A stretch of DNA of 64,000 nt from Stratiolaelaps scimitus (Eukaryota > Arthropoda > Arachnida > Mesostigmata > Laelapidae), in assembly GCA_019614645.1 (NCBI GenBank), contig JABWDB010000004.1, positions 23,870,001 through 23,934,000 of the forward strand, read 5' to 3'. The notes under the pieces are model-generated. The model was not told where the DNA came from. It saw nothing but the letters and a program-made list of their open reading frames with translations, and did no database searches. Positions within the stretch are counted from its first letter, which is position 1. Each line of letters opens with the position of its first letter. Positions 37,450 through 49,904 of this stretch are shown one piece after another. A program made the translations under genes and the position numbers.

Positions 37450-38725
37450 CGCGCAGTACGCCTTCCGAAAAGGCAGATCGACCGTCGAGTCCATCGGGAG
37501 TATTCTGCCTAAGGCACATTGTAAGAGGCAAAGACCCCCGTAACAAGAGACTTTGGGCTATTCATCCTACCAACGCGAGCATATAAGCAAGGGAATAGCA
37601 CCCCACCCGCTAAGGATTATCCCCTCATACCTGAACGATAGGTCGCTAAGTGTGGGGGAAGAAAAGTCGAGATTTGAGCAGAAGTATCGCAGGGCTCCGT
37701 GCAGGGACCTATCCTCTGGAACCTGGGCGTGCTTGAATGCCTGATTTGCCGGAAAGAGTTGAATGCGTGGCCTATACGGACGACTTAGCTCTGATGGTCA
37801 CCGCTACGGATCAGGAGGACCTTGAAGATAGAGCAAATGACGTGCTAGAGCTCGCGAAAGCTTGGATGAAAAATCACCATCTGAAATTAGTCACGGAGAA
37901 AAGCTAGGCTATCTATTTCACTGGCAGAAAGTCGTGCAAGTGAGTGGAGCTCACCCTCGGTTAAGCGAATTGAAATCAAAAGGAAAGCAAAATACTTGGT
38001 CGTTAGTCTGGATACGGGGCTAACCAGCACTCCGCAGGTTAAGTACGAGGCAGCAAAGGAAATGAGAGACGCTCGTAATCTGGCACGAATTGTGCCGAGA
38101 GTTGATGACGCATTAGAAGGATCACGACGGCTAGTGACCCCAGTGGTCTAGTCGGTGGCACCCGACGCCTCGGCAGTATGGGCAAATATGGCGCTAAGCA
38201 GCACGACTAGCATACAAAAATTAAGATTGGCCCATAGAACAGAAGGCCCGAGAATTGCTGTGGCGTATAGGCCCGTCTTAACCAACGCTGCCCTGGATTG
38301 GGGAGGGCAATACCGTGAGACCTTCTAGCCGACGAGCTAGTAAAAAGGAGCAGGGACGATGACCAGGATCTCACCATACCCCGCACGGCTGCCTTACAGA
38401 AGCGGAAGGACAAGTGGGGCTGGAACGAACTACAAGACAACTAATATAGGAGGGGTAAACGGACTGAATTGCCTGATCCCAAACGTCGAGAGGTGGCACC
38501 GAAGCCCAGTCAGGGAGTTGTCGTACGATGCCACTCAAGTGGGTGTACGAATCCGGCAAGCGGACACGCCAGATCGACCATAGAAATGATCCTGTTCGTA
38601 AGGCACGGCCAGTTCTCGACGCATATGATTAGAATCGGGAAAATTCAGACAGATATCTGTGTTTTGTGTGAATCAGGGAAGGTGGACGACGTCAAACATA
38701 CTCTCGTCTGTTGTAGTATCCTGCA
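37450..38725 (+). pseudogene. R1/I-clade non-LTR retrotransposon relic (reverse transcriptase to C-terminal zinc motif)
   Basis: Several reverse-transcriptase motifs appear in the right order on one strand but in different frames. QYAFRKGRSTVESI (37454-37495) matches the conserved FRKGRST motif. SQGSVQGPILW (37687-37719) matches the PQGSVLGPLLW motif. AYTDDLALMV (37770-37799) is the catalytic YADD with Thr for Ala. A long frame continues to a stop at about 37903. Beyond that, RRLVTPVV and SAVWA fit the region after the polymerase. Finally CVLCESGKVDDVKHTLVCC (38658-38714) is the C-x2-C-x9-H-x4-C cysteine/histidine motif found at the C terminus of R1/I/LOA-type elements. Frameshifts and stops make it inactive. 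The endonuclease domain is not seen upstream, so it is probably 5'-truncated. Confidence 0.85.
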
Positions 38726-38729
38726 CATA

Positions 38730-39827
38730 TAAAGGCAATCGGCGCAACATAAGAGATCTAGGCAGGTGGCTTTGATGAAAGGCATAGTGGACTAGCTATG
38801 ATGGACTCGAACTCGAGGTAAAGGAAAGGACTCGCTCATCTTGAGAGTGCCATGACGATGAACGAAGAGTCGGAGCCCGAGCTGAGAGAATTAGTGGCAA
38901 TCCGCCAGGCGTACGTTTCGCGATGAGAGCATAGGTAATTTTACGAATCTCCAAACACGATACGGTGTCGAGTTGCATGTGCAATGCGGGTTTCAAATTG
39001 GGAACGTCATGCATACATCTATCCGAGGCACTCCTACACCTATTCGCTAACTGAAGTATTGAAGTAGAAATACAGAAGAACTCCTGATTCTTTGTCAGAG
39101 TAAAAGTTTTCACCAGAATTTCACTAAAGTCGATCAAATTTATCTCCACGCTTAAAATGTATATTGAGAGGAGCATAGGCCTTTTCTCGTCTGGATTTAC
39201 GCCGACTAACATTACACATGGACAGATACAAATGGGTCTGTCCCAGCAATGCAAATTTCAGGAGGCAGCAACCAGCCGCCTCCGAACGACTAGTGACTTG
39301 GACTCGGGGCTACTTACTATTTACGTAGTGGCCTTGAACAGTATATTCGAACAGTCGCAGAAGAGAAAGTAAAGATTCCAGAATACTTGAGTGCGGTCTG
39401 TAATTGATGTTTCCTTCCTAGAATCATTAGGCAAATCATGGGGTGGAATATCGTACTAGCCGTTGGCCATTGCTATTCGGGACATCGAATTGCTGTACAT
39501 AACATCTTGGCTGAATATGGGCTTACAATTCCTTTTTTTTTCTGCTAATACTCATGTTAATAAATATAGGGGTTAAGCAGACTATTTCAGCATATGGTTA
39601 GTATTGCTCATTCAACGTACGCCTGATTTTGTGTATAAAGTTATTGAAGGGGGAATTGAAACAATCGAGTTTTGTTGACAGCTAGTCCCCAGTATTCTCC
39701 TGCTTAACACTCATCGGCATTAATCCGTATGGCATTACCACGATAAGTGTCAGAAGAGAAAAATCGTACAGAGTTTCTTTTACTCAGGGAATAAAATAAA
39801 TCCAGGAGGGGTTACATATATTATTAA

Positions 39828-39910
<83 letters not shown>

Positions 39911-42525
39911 TTATTGTATACATTAAGACACAAAAATGATATGAAATTAATTTGTATAGTGGTACTCCTTATATATATATATTTACTTGCCACCTCGGAA
40001 CCCCCGACGGCACGTGGCTAATCCACATACAACGCATGCACGAAGACGTACCTCAGGATAAATTGAATTTTACATAAAGGTTAATCATGCACAGGCTCCG
40101 ACACAAACTAGCTATGCAAATCCTTCAATACGTAATAAACCCCAAGGCTGTGAGGCGACTCTTCCGAACTCTATTTGTCGCCTTTGAGAAGCTGGGAATA
40201 TTCCTCTATAGAGGCGTTCGTACATTGACTATATGTATATATAGACCTATGTGGGTGTATGGAGAAATTATTAATTAATTTGGAGCAGATTGCAATCGGC
40301 TTGCTTGACTATGCAAGCGTCAACTTTGGACACAAGGAGCTAAATTCGAGCAAATTCGTCTAAAAATATTAGGTACTCTCAGAGGTTACGCATGCCTCTT
40401 CTCGGCTATTTCACATGTAGCTCATATCGAGCTTCAATGGACATGCTAACATGAATATCCTCTGCAGTACTAACGCTTTACTACTGACAGTTCACGTCAC
40501 ACGAAGCAGACATGCTCTGCCGGACTGGTCATATCGATCTATCGATAACAATAGATAGAGTAGAGGGTCGTCCGTCATTCGAACCCCGTGTGCAGAGTAC
40601 ACTGCGATCATAGAGATACAAACAAACGCAATGAGCACCAACATACTCTGGGTGAAGAAAGCTAACTGTCCATAGATAGAACAGGCCAGCGAGAAGGGTC
40701 CAGTCCACCCACGCGTCTCATCTATAGGACTCATGACGGAGACCGGATGTGTTTCGGCCTCGGACTGCTAACTCTGAAGATTCGGGCCAACCGAGAGTGA
40801 AGCTTAAGTGGGGAGTGAGTTTAGTGGGTAGGTCTGCCACTCAATCGGGCAAGAGTCCCAGAGTACCATGGCAAATACCTCAGTGTGACCCCAAGCACGA
40901 GCATTTTCCGTCATAGAAAAAAAAGACGATAATACCTCCGAGTGTTTCGAAGCGACGAACTAACAGACCGTCTTCCCTCATCTGTCCACTAACCGCTAAC
41001 CAATGCAGCGCAACATAGCACTGCAACTTTTGATGATGACCTTGTGAGGTGGTTTTGACTTCAATACGAAACAAATAGAAAGAGCGAAAAACGACTCAAC
41101 TAATTATCGAATTATTACCTATGTAGCTGATAATGATTAGGTCTTCATTTCTAGACCATAGTATACTCACAAGTTGGCGAGGTTGGGAAATCGTACACGT
41201 ATCGTATGAATTGTATTGCGAAACCTTCACAGATCGACACGAGTATGTGTACCGACCTGCTCATATCTGCTCTGGCTGCTCGTGAAATTGATGCTTGTGT
41301 CTCAAGGCCGCCTGATCGCTCCGATGTCTCAAGGCTTCACTCTTCGTTCGTCCAGTCGAAGGGAGATGGACGTCATCTCAAAATGGTCCAATTAGTCTGG
41401 TTTCCTTTACATTAATTTCAAATTTCGTAGCGTCCCCCCCCCGCGTGTGGGATCAAAGTCGTGATCGTGTTCCACTGGCATTATTTGTTCTATCGTACAG
41501 ACTCGGTACGGCCGTTCGTTCTTTTCTTGAGTCATATTTCGCTAACCGACCTATAGGGGGTCCGTCTTAGAAATTCCGAAAGTGGTACGATGAACGTTGA
41601 ACCTTTGACTAGGGATTTGCCTGGGAAATTTACTTCACTTACCTTCGTTGGTAATATTCGATAGTCCTTGCCTATAACTGGACTAAATCATATTACTACG
41701 TGAGCGTTGAGTCTTAGTATATTAAGTATTATATATGATCATATATAAAGCATCGTCCGCTATTATATCTGATTTACTTCATCAGCTTGTATCAGTCTGC
41801 ATACGGCCAAAGCTTCGAACATGTCGAACAAAAATAGAGCAATGAGACATCTAACAGAGGAATTTTATCTAACTTTTTTCTATTTGTGCAAATATCAAAT
41901 CACCATGTATGGAAGGTGATCATAGAGTTAAAGGCGGCTCATACATAATAAGCGTAGTAAGAGGGTCCGGCAAGCGTGAATGATACATAGGCCCCGTAGA
42001 AGATAGACTGATTACTTCTTGGAAGTTCTTGCCCAATAAAAAAGGGGTTGTCTACAAGATACGAGAAGGAAGGTCTGGCCGAGACGGGCCAGTCTACCCG
42101 AAGTCGGAACGTCTTTCGTGTGGCTCGATTCCTTTTGGCGGGAACCCTGCCACCCAGAGGCTATAATGGCAGGGCGAGCAGATGCCGCCTCCTTCGGCAT
42201 TGCTGCCGGCTCAGTGTCGATGGACCTCGAGATGACTAGCGGCCATTGCTGACAGAGCGAACCCGGAATCAATAGGACATCAATAACACTTGAATAGACG
42301 CCCACACCGTTAATGTATCCAGGATATGGGCGTACGTACGTATACCGTCAATCGCATGCAGGATTTGCGTGAAGGTCGAATTTAATTTGTAACACCAATC
42401 AATGCCAGCTACTAACACCATTCACTCATTTGGTGAAATGGCCTATGCCTAATATGAATCAGTACTAGATGGTAAACATATCGAAGAACACAAGGCGTTA
42501 CTATACAACGCAATATGTTATACAT
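38730..42525. other. no recognised gene; long (AT)n
   Basis: AT-rich DNA. Frames on both strands (for example minus 38796-39254) are not recognised. The only clear features are the (AT)n runs at 39834-39908 and about 39970-39982. Confidence 0.45.
39834..39908. repeat. (AT)n microsatellite, 75 bp
   Basis: Longest uninterrupted dinucleotide run in the window. A Tyr-Ile frame across it is an artefact. Confidence 0.97.
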
Positions 42526-42527
42526 TA

Positions 42528-42700
42528 GTGAAATTATGTTTGGCTTCCATGATGCGTTTTGCCGGGAAAAGTGAGGTCGCTGAAAAGAACGAAATGCATT
42601 ACTGTGCTCCACCCTATCATCATGTGTTATTAGAGTGTGACATAAGTATAGCATTGCGGGCAAGAAAAATATTCATAAAACACTGCATTAGTACTATTAG
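42528..42700 (+). pseudogene. possible LINE C-terminal relic
   Basis: A 78-codon plus frame (42528-42764) contains CAPPYHHVLLECD. This resembles the last zinc-knuckle part of non-LTR retrotransposon reverse-transcriptase proteins (C-x-n-HHVLLEC). The first CxxC pair is missing and no polymerase motif is found upstream, so this is weak. Confidence 0.3.
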
Positions 42701-42769
42701 CTGCTCCCCTGTAATATATTCGAAGGGAATATTGCTCAGCAATGTAATCATCATTATAAGGTAGATTAT

Positions 42770-43425
42770 TCATTGCGTTCTGTAATTCGGTTGCGTCTGT
42801 TCTGTTTAATTCCTAGGTAAGTGCAGCAGTCCTGCATGACCCATGCGTGTGTTGTTCGGATCCTAGACTGGCCGTTAGATTTTTGAAATCAGCTTCACAA
42901 CATGTGATTTAAGGCTCACGAACATTGTATGTTAGATGATTAGAATGCTCCCCGTGTATTGCGCACACTTGGCCAAGCCAACATATCGAGAGCCTGCCTT
43001 GACTCCTCACAATCTACAGAAATATCAAGCGGAATCTAAAATCTGGAGAATATACCCGAGAACTTGAAGTATGTTATGGGTTTAACAGCGTCGGCACATG
43101 TTTCTACCGTAGGTAGAATATTCAAACAAATCAGCAAAAGGTAATTCTCACAAACTATGTAGACGTTTGAAATTCGATAAAATCCACTCTAATTCATCCC
43201 GTTTTGCAAAATCAGCTTTAGATCAATTCTGCGAATCGAACGCACTTATGCGCATATTGTTTCAGAATGATTATTTATAATATAATATCTAAGGACACGA
43301 TTGTTTCACATATGTACTATGCTTGATTGGCATACCACACTGACCACTACTATACACCATGACCCCAAATATGACTCATAGCAAATATAACGGTACAATG
43401 AAAAATAATCTGTTCTCACTTTCTG
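42770..43425. other. AT-rich DNA without a gene
   Basis: Nothing recognised. Confidence 0.5.
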
Positions 43426-43429
43426 GCGC

Positions 43430-44780
43430 TGTCAATTCGATCAGCGGCTACTCTCCCCGTGACTACATCGGCCACTGCGGCTACTGTTCCTGTCCGCGTG
43501 AAACATTTTCGTAGCGCGGCAATGCCCTGCCAGCCGGGACGCCTACGCAATGTCATGCCTCTTTCTGTCAATCAATCATTCAGATGTCGTCGGCGTCATT
43601 GCCGGCTTCGCGTCTACACCCCTCTATTCCTGAGGAGACTGTCCACCACGCTGAGCGTGGAGTTGAAGATGGCTGCCTACTGCGCACGACTTCGTTCTTC
43701 AGTAGTTTCTCAGCGCTGGGGCAAGTTCGTGTGTCTCTCGCCCGTTGGGGGTCCCCATCCCCGTCGAGCCGTTACGGCAGATACGGACGTCGAGCACCAT
43801 GCGCTGGGGAGCTGGTGACGTAAGCGTGGCGTACGTTCTGCCAAAGGAAACTCTTGCCTATTCTATCCTTCCCAGCCACTGCAGTTCACGTACAACTTCA
43901 GTCCGACGAGGGGTCCGATGTCGTTGTGCTCCCGGCGTCGACCCACTCGCATTATTTCTCTTCCTCCATCCACCCACTCCCTTTCGCGCTTTGCTTCCGC
44001 GTGCCCGTTTCTGTCTTGGGTTCTTTTTCCGCGCCCTACTCCGCCAGCCCGCCTTTCTATGACTACGATGCACTCGGACAGTACATCACATAGACTGGCG
44101 CTCTACGAGACCAACGAGGAAAAAGTCGATCTTCAATAGCCATCGCGGAGCACGCCGCCACAAACCCCCAATGCCCAACGCTGCTCAATGGGACCGTCGG
44201 TACTCGGCGCTTGCTCAGTGCGGTTCGTTCCCGTCCAAGACCGCACTCGCTCTCGCCGGCCCGCCCGCCCGCGCCATGAGCTGCGAAGGGCAAGCTTTTG
44301 TGCTGTTGTTGTTGCTGTGCTGTGCGTGTGATGGTCTCGGTTACGCTGGTTGCAACTGCTATCGGAACTACTCGTATACGAGGGGTAGGTCTCTTCTAAC
44401 GACAGCTGGAGGCGTCCTCGCGTCGCCGCCAAGAGCAGAAGTTGTCGTAGAGTTGCTTCGTGGGGTTGGGTGAGAACGGTTGTTGTAGGGAGGTAGCAGC
44501 AGCAATAGTAGAAGTGGAAGATTCAAAGTGAAGCATCGCCGCCAGCCTACCAGCGTTCCCTTGTGTGCGAGCGGTGCGTGACCACGTCCGCCCGCCACCA
44601 CGCCTGCCGCAAGCCAGCTAGCTATTATAGCTAGGCAACCAGACCGCTCCCCAGCGTTCCTCCGCAAGAGCGGTGAATAGGCCTTATGTATCACGGAATA
44701 CAGCTCGGTGTTCATTTGACACCTCAGAGGCAGTTTGAAGGCGAAGAAAAGAGACGTCAAGAGGGCACGGAGCCGGGGGT
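43430..44780. other. GC-rich island upstream of and around a signal-peptide exon
   Basis: About 1.3 kb of GC-rich, CpG-containing DNA, the largest island in the window. Many frames are open on both strands. The one frame with a biological pattern is at 44276-44384 (listed separately). If that exon is real, 43.4-44.27 kb would be its promoter and 5' untranslated region. Confidence 0.4.
44276..44384 (+). CDS. possible first coding exon of a secreted or membrane protein
   Basis: A true ATG in good context (GCGCCATGA, purine at -3) opens MSCEGQAFVLLLLLCCACDG, a convincing signal peptide (hydrophobic core about residues 7-16). It is followed by a Cys/Tyr-rich mature start (GYAGCNCYRNYSYTRG). The frame meets a donor-like GTAGGT at 44385-44390, so the exon would end at 44384; otherwise it runs on to a TGA at 44471-44473. 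The GC-rich DNA upstream fits a 5' region. No later exon was identified, and Leu-rich frames arise easily from CTG/TTG repeats. The protein family is not recognised. Confidence 0.35.
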
Positions 44781-44799
44781 GAGCGTCCTGGGTGTGCTA

Positions 44800-46095
44800 C
44801 GGTTGAAAATCTGCGCCATCAACAATTTACAATATAACAGACACAAAAAAGGTTATCGAACTTGACTACAATATCATGCATGCCTAGATATTATATATAA
44901 CCCATATCGAAACCTTCCGTTTCATAGTGCTTTTGCTCGTTTTTCTAAAACTCCGAGTTGGGACATAATAGCTAGACATATATGTAGCTAGTTGACTTTG
45001 CCCGATACGAATAACGTATTTATATGTCATAGACAAACAACGGCAACCACTGGCTTCGTTCAATACGTAAATTAAGTTGATCAGATTAGATTCGATTGGA
45101 TTGCACAGGATTCACCACTGCTCACTCGCTATACACAAATAGACTCAGCGTCTCGAATATCTACGAGGATTAGAGCATAGCAATACAATGAAGCCTTTTC
45201 CGAGCAAGGTCGATTCTCTTGTAATCAATAGCACAAAGCTTGTATCACTTTATGCCGCCTATGCGTTTCACGGGTCGTTCGAATTGCGACCCACTCGCTC
45301 GTCAGACGTAATGCAATACGAGTCGACAGGATCGACAGGTCTCAGGGCAGACGCTGCTGGCGGATCGAGGCTCTGTGCTCCGTCTTGTTCAGCGCTCTGG
45401 TTCGTTTATTCCAGCTGCGACCCTTATAAACGTACACGTTCGCTTCTGGGTACGGGGCAATATTCTTGATGCTGCATTTGGATTGGATTGAAATCACTAA
45501 AATCGAAAATTGTGTATGAAGAACATTTCTCACAACTGCACCATGCCTTGTATTCCTTCTGGGACAAGGAAACTATTTCCGACAATTTCTTTCGAGTCTT
45601 TGTTGCAAGTTTTGCCAGGTATCTAAGATTAACATGCATATCGCATATACACACAGACACAGCAGCTGTTCGCTTCGAGGGATTAGGCGAAGAGCCCTCC
45701 CTGTGTCAGGAACAAACCTCGCTATACAAGCAGCGTTCCCTCAATGTACGTCCAGCGAGACTCTCTGCAAAAGCTACGGGCGGATTGTGCTTCTTTGTTG
45801 TTTTAAATACTTTTTTTCTAGCTCCCCTTTGAACAGTTCAGGCTAAAGTGTATCTACACAGAGCGTCATACCCTAGTAAAAACCGCATCGGTAAAGGGAC
45901 CAAATAGAGCGTGAGGTTGTAATAGCGGTTATACAATTATCTGTTACAGATACCCAGAGACACATCTATGCATATAATATTACTCCAGTTCCGCCGCGTT
46001 CCCGCTATGCGCTGTAAATTTCGTCTATCGATTCTCAGTCCCAGCGCAAGTTAATTGAATGTAATCCATAAAATGCGTAGCACTTTAGGAATTCT
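44800..46095. other. no recognised gene
   Basis: AT-rich DNA with overlapping frames on both strands at 45188-45846, none recognised. Confidence 0.45.
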
Positions 46096-46099
46096 AATC

Positions 46100-47010
46100 T
46101 AGGGCTTATGTCCAATGAATGCATGGACTCCTCTCAATCTAGTTTCCAGTGTAGGTGGTCCCGCGTAGGCCTTGGACAGCTCGCTCCTCGTGCGAGATCT
46201 GTATCCGACATGAATTTCCATAGAGAAGAGAGACTTCAGCCAGAGGGAGAGTCTTGCTGCGTTGGCCATTCGCCATTGAATTGGCCAAGCATTCGTTCGG
46301 CCATTGGGCTAGATGACCAGCGCCGAACGCTCTTCTCTACCGGTACCGAGTCCGGCCTTCGCAAGTTCCTTCGCAGCCGCGGCCGTAGCAGCACCGCCAC
46401 CCCCGCCTCGTCTATAGGCAACGATGGCTGGAATCTGTTGAATGCCATCCGATATCTGTTGTCGATACGAAGTACGCCTCGAGTGCGTGCATACGAAAGG
46501 TTCTTGGACGGCAGTCCCGCCCCAACAGCTTCGTTCGGTGTACGCCGACGCAGCAGCAGCAGCAGCGGCGGTGGCGGCGACGGCCTGAACCTCTTGGGGA
46601 AAAATGCCGATGTTTCCTGTCCAACAACAAATAGAGGACCATCTGTTTCCAATTCTGGTCTCTGCATTAGTGGAGCGGCGAGAAAATACCACCGCCGCCG
46701 CCGCGCAGATACATAGCAGCAGTAACGCGCTGCCGCTGCGGCTGCTCCGGCTCTTGTTTGCTTGTGTACTACTATCACTACAACCGTTTTTGGACCTATC
46801 GACGCCGCCGCCGCCTCAGCCGTAGCATAACGGCGGTTTCGGAGACGCGTGGAAATATGTTATCAAAGAGGTTCGTGTGAAACTGTAGTTATCGCCATCA
46901 GCGCCGCTGCCGTCTGCAGCGGTTCGACTTTCCGTTGACGCGCTAACAACCCTGTCAGGGTCATACGGATGCGGCCCCCATGCCTGCTTGTACGAGGGGC
47001 AAGAGAGATA
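46100..47010. other. GC-rich island with CAG/GGC runs
   Basis: GC-rich block with a (CAG)n/(GGC)n stretch at about 46550-46576. A plus frame 46108-46716 (202 codons, Ser/Arg-rich, from a true ATG) competes with minus frames 46236-46778 and 46309-46692, so coding is uncertain. No domain is recognised. Confidence 0.35.
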
Positions 47011-47079
47011 CGAAGTTAACAGTAGTGAAAAGATACCGCAGGACCATCCGGCGAATATGAATTTATACGTCAATGTGTG

Positions 47080-49640
47080 CGTAGATTAGTAGTTAAATGT
47101 GCACGAGCCGGGCGCAGGGCTGATTGAAGGTGGTGTGCTTGATGGAGAGACTTAGCATGTTCTTGAGGCATCGACGTATCGATCAACAGCCCGTTTTTGT
47201 TCGGCGTCGAATCTGCTGTCGATTCCACCAGATCCTCTCGGCCGATGCGCAATTATGGCGCATCTATCAGGATGCCTATCAAGACAGATCAGTTGACGGT
47301 GAATAGCCAGCGCGGTTCGCGGCCACGTTCGTAACTATCCTTACACTTTTTATACGCAAATCATTGGATGTTTTTCCTGTTTTACACGTGGGCGGACTAT
47401 TTATCAGTCCCGCTCTCGTTCAACTGCAGCTCTGCCGAATAACAACAGGTGCACGATATCGGCAATCTATAGCTAATATGTGCAAAAGTGGTGGACGAAA
47501 TTTAATCGCACCTGTGTCGTCCGCTTCGCTGATTTTAGCCTTACAGGCATCGAATATCTGGGGGGGGGTCGGTAATCGTTCAACGGTTTGTCATTTAAAA
47601 CTGTAAGTCGTTCTGATGATGATGATATAACAGATCCATCACCAGTGTCTCGACACCATGACACGGGTCAGCTGGAATTACTCCAGCGTGACTTGTGCTA
47701 TGGATTGTATTGCCTTGTAGCGAGGCCTACATATCTACCTCTCAATATCGCACGTAATATCACTCGCAAAACGGCATAATTGTCCGATGCGTTGGCCGTG
47801 TCAAAAGGCCACGTTCGCGCGTATGGTCCAAATCCAAAAGCACAGCTGACGATGAGAGGCTCGCGTGTTGGACGCGTACAAGAGTTCACCTAGCGGCTAA
47901 ATATTATACAGCGATGAACCCCTGACATATTAGACATTTACCAACTACTAGACAGCAGAGAGATGGGAACGGATCCCCAGACGTTCCGAGTTGTCGACAA
48001 CACCGAACGCACTACTTGAAGCGTGTTTATATAAATGTTGAAAGTACTAATTAAATAGAAGCACAAGCGTTACGACGAAATACTTCAGTCGTGCTGTTCT
48101 GTCGAATTTCGCGCTCAAGTATGCATTTACGACGACGCAATAATATCGCATTTTCCGTTTATCATACGAGATATAGGCATAATTCTGAAATAATAGAAAA
48201 TCGATACACAGTAGGCGTAATTTCGTTTGTGAACTAATATTTGCTAAAAACTGCTGTAAATAGGGGATCACTCGACCATAAATGAGGGAATGTTTGAATT
48301 GAATTGGATTATTGTATATCTAACGACTCACGATCATTGATCAATTTCATTTGCATATATTAAACTGAATAATTTTAGATTACCGCCGATAGCTTGATGT
48401 CGTGGTAAGCCATCGAATAGAAGCGAATCTTCTGAAGCCACTTTCTGATGAAGCCTTCGTCTGATGATATTGGATCAAGCTACCATCCTGCGCTGGCGTT
48501 TTGATTTTCGGCAGCTTCAATTGAGAGTTTAATATTCCACCCATCCCATTCGTGTCCACCATTACTCGCCTTCGTTCCGCGTCATAGTGGTGGGTGTGAG
48601 CCATACAGCACCCGTTGTGGTAATTGATAGTTGCACCATGTTCACGACAACCTCACCTGATTACAGATTGATCTGAAATGAATCATGGTTACTAACTGAA
48701 GTGTATACAAAACGTGTTTGTAACACATAACAAATATCTCGCGATGTTTGAAAGTAGATCAACTGGATAAAATCTTGCAGGAAGTGATGGGGTGAGCGTT
48801 CGAACATACCCCTCGAAACACATCGTATGACACGCACCTTGAAAGGTCGTCACATTGTAATCACCTTAGGAAACAGCCAGACACGGATCTCATATCCCAA
48901 TATAAACTACCCGAACAACTAGCACTCAATTAAGTAGGTATATTAAGTAATGTGATTCTCCGTGTACGGGTCGCTCGCAACACAGAGGTGATACATTCAC
49001 TCAGCTCCTCATCGAGAATCACTTCATTCCGCAACGAAGCAAGATGACGCCGAACGCAATATTAACTGTTTAAAAGTTTCACAGAATGAGCAGCTACACA
49101 GTAAAGTAATCAACAATAGAAAAAAAGCTAAGAGTGATGCTTATCGCAGAGTTGTAGTGAGCATTTTTACTATAATTGAGAACGCCCGCTTAGAACAGGA
49201 CGCGGAACGCTGGCTATTCCAAATGAAACCCTGCCACCCATCTATTATAGTTGTGCTACACTTTGACTAGAGTTAAAGTCACTTGAAATTAAGCGTTTCT
49301 GCCATACTGCTATGATTATCGTAAAGGAAATCTGTCTGCCTCACCCTGGGCGAACGCTTCGTGGCATGCAAGTGACTTGAAAAATGGTGTATATGACTTT
49401 TTATACAGGCGTTATCATATCTCGACCTCATTCCACTCGGCTCAGCAATGTTTCTCATGATATTCACATTCTGTTAACTCGAGTTCGCTGTACGAGCTGT
49501 CTACGTCAAGCTTTGGTTGTATTTTTTGTTGTATTAGGTTTTTCGGAGCTGGTTTGTACGTTTGACAACAATGTGGTAACTTTGAAACAAAAATAATTAA
49601 CACTGTGATTCTTCAGTCTATAGGTCAGATGTAGCCTCAT
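47080..49640. other. no recognised gene
   Basis: Short frames only, no known family. A LINE-tail-like GAATTGAATTGG lies at about 48296-48307. Confidence 0.45.
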
Positions 49641-49649
49641 CTATTATTT

Positions 49650-49848
49650 ACGTGCCGGAGCCAGCGTCCTGCTAGCTTCTGAACAGCGGTATGCCGGTTG
49701 TATTTGCGTTGCCATATGTAATTTCGTTGTCGACCGCCTTCCTGAAGCAAATTGACGTTCGCACAATGTACACCTCCAATTGACCCTTTTTAGTGCATCG
49801 AAACAACGATAATCGCACGGACTTAAATTCGGAGAATATGCTTGCGAT
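49650..49848 (-). pseudogene. mariner transposase C-terminal relic
   Basis: On the minus strand, starting near 49842, one frame reads AYSPNLSPCDYRCFDALKRV. This matches the mariner catalytic block YSPDLAPCDFHLFxxLK with its final Asp (DD34D class). Then ERQFASGRR fits the following xxRFxSxEE segment. After a frame change, AVQKLAGRWLRHV fits the terminal GIxxLxxRWxKC motif. Spacing and order agree with mariner. At least one frameshift is present. The part encoding the first two catalytic Asps is missing, and the relic ends where a LINE fragment abuts it (49853). Confidence 0.7.
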
Positions 49849-49852
49849 AAGA

Positions 49853-49898
49853 TTTATTCATACATACAATAATTAGGAATTATCTCTAGGGATTGAAT
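49853..49898 (-). mobile_element. LINE 3'-end fragment (copy 3, short)
   Basis: TTTATTCATACATACAATAA, followed by TTAGGAATTATCTCTAGGGATT, matches the tail of copies 1, 2 and 4. Only about 45 bp remain. It lies directly against the mariner relic, suggesting insertion into it. Confidence 0.6.
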
Positions 49899-49904
49899 CC
49901 ATGG

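Noticed and set aside
39784..39993. Tyr-Ile repeat frames across (AT)n, also at 10161-10452 and 26179-26518
   Set aside because: Dinucleotide repeats are open in several frames by construction, so there is no coding evidence.
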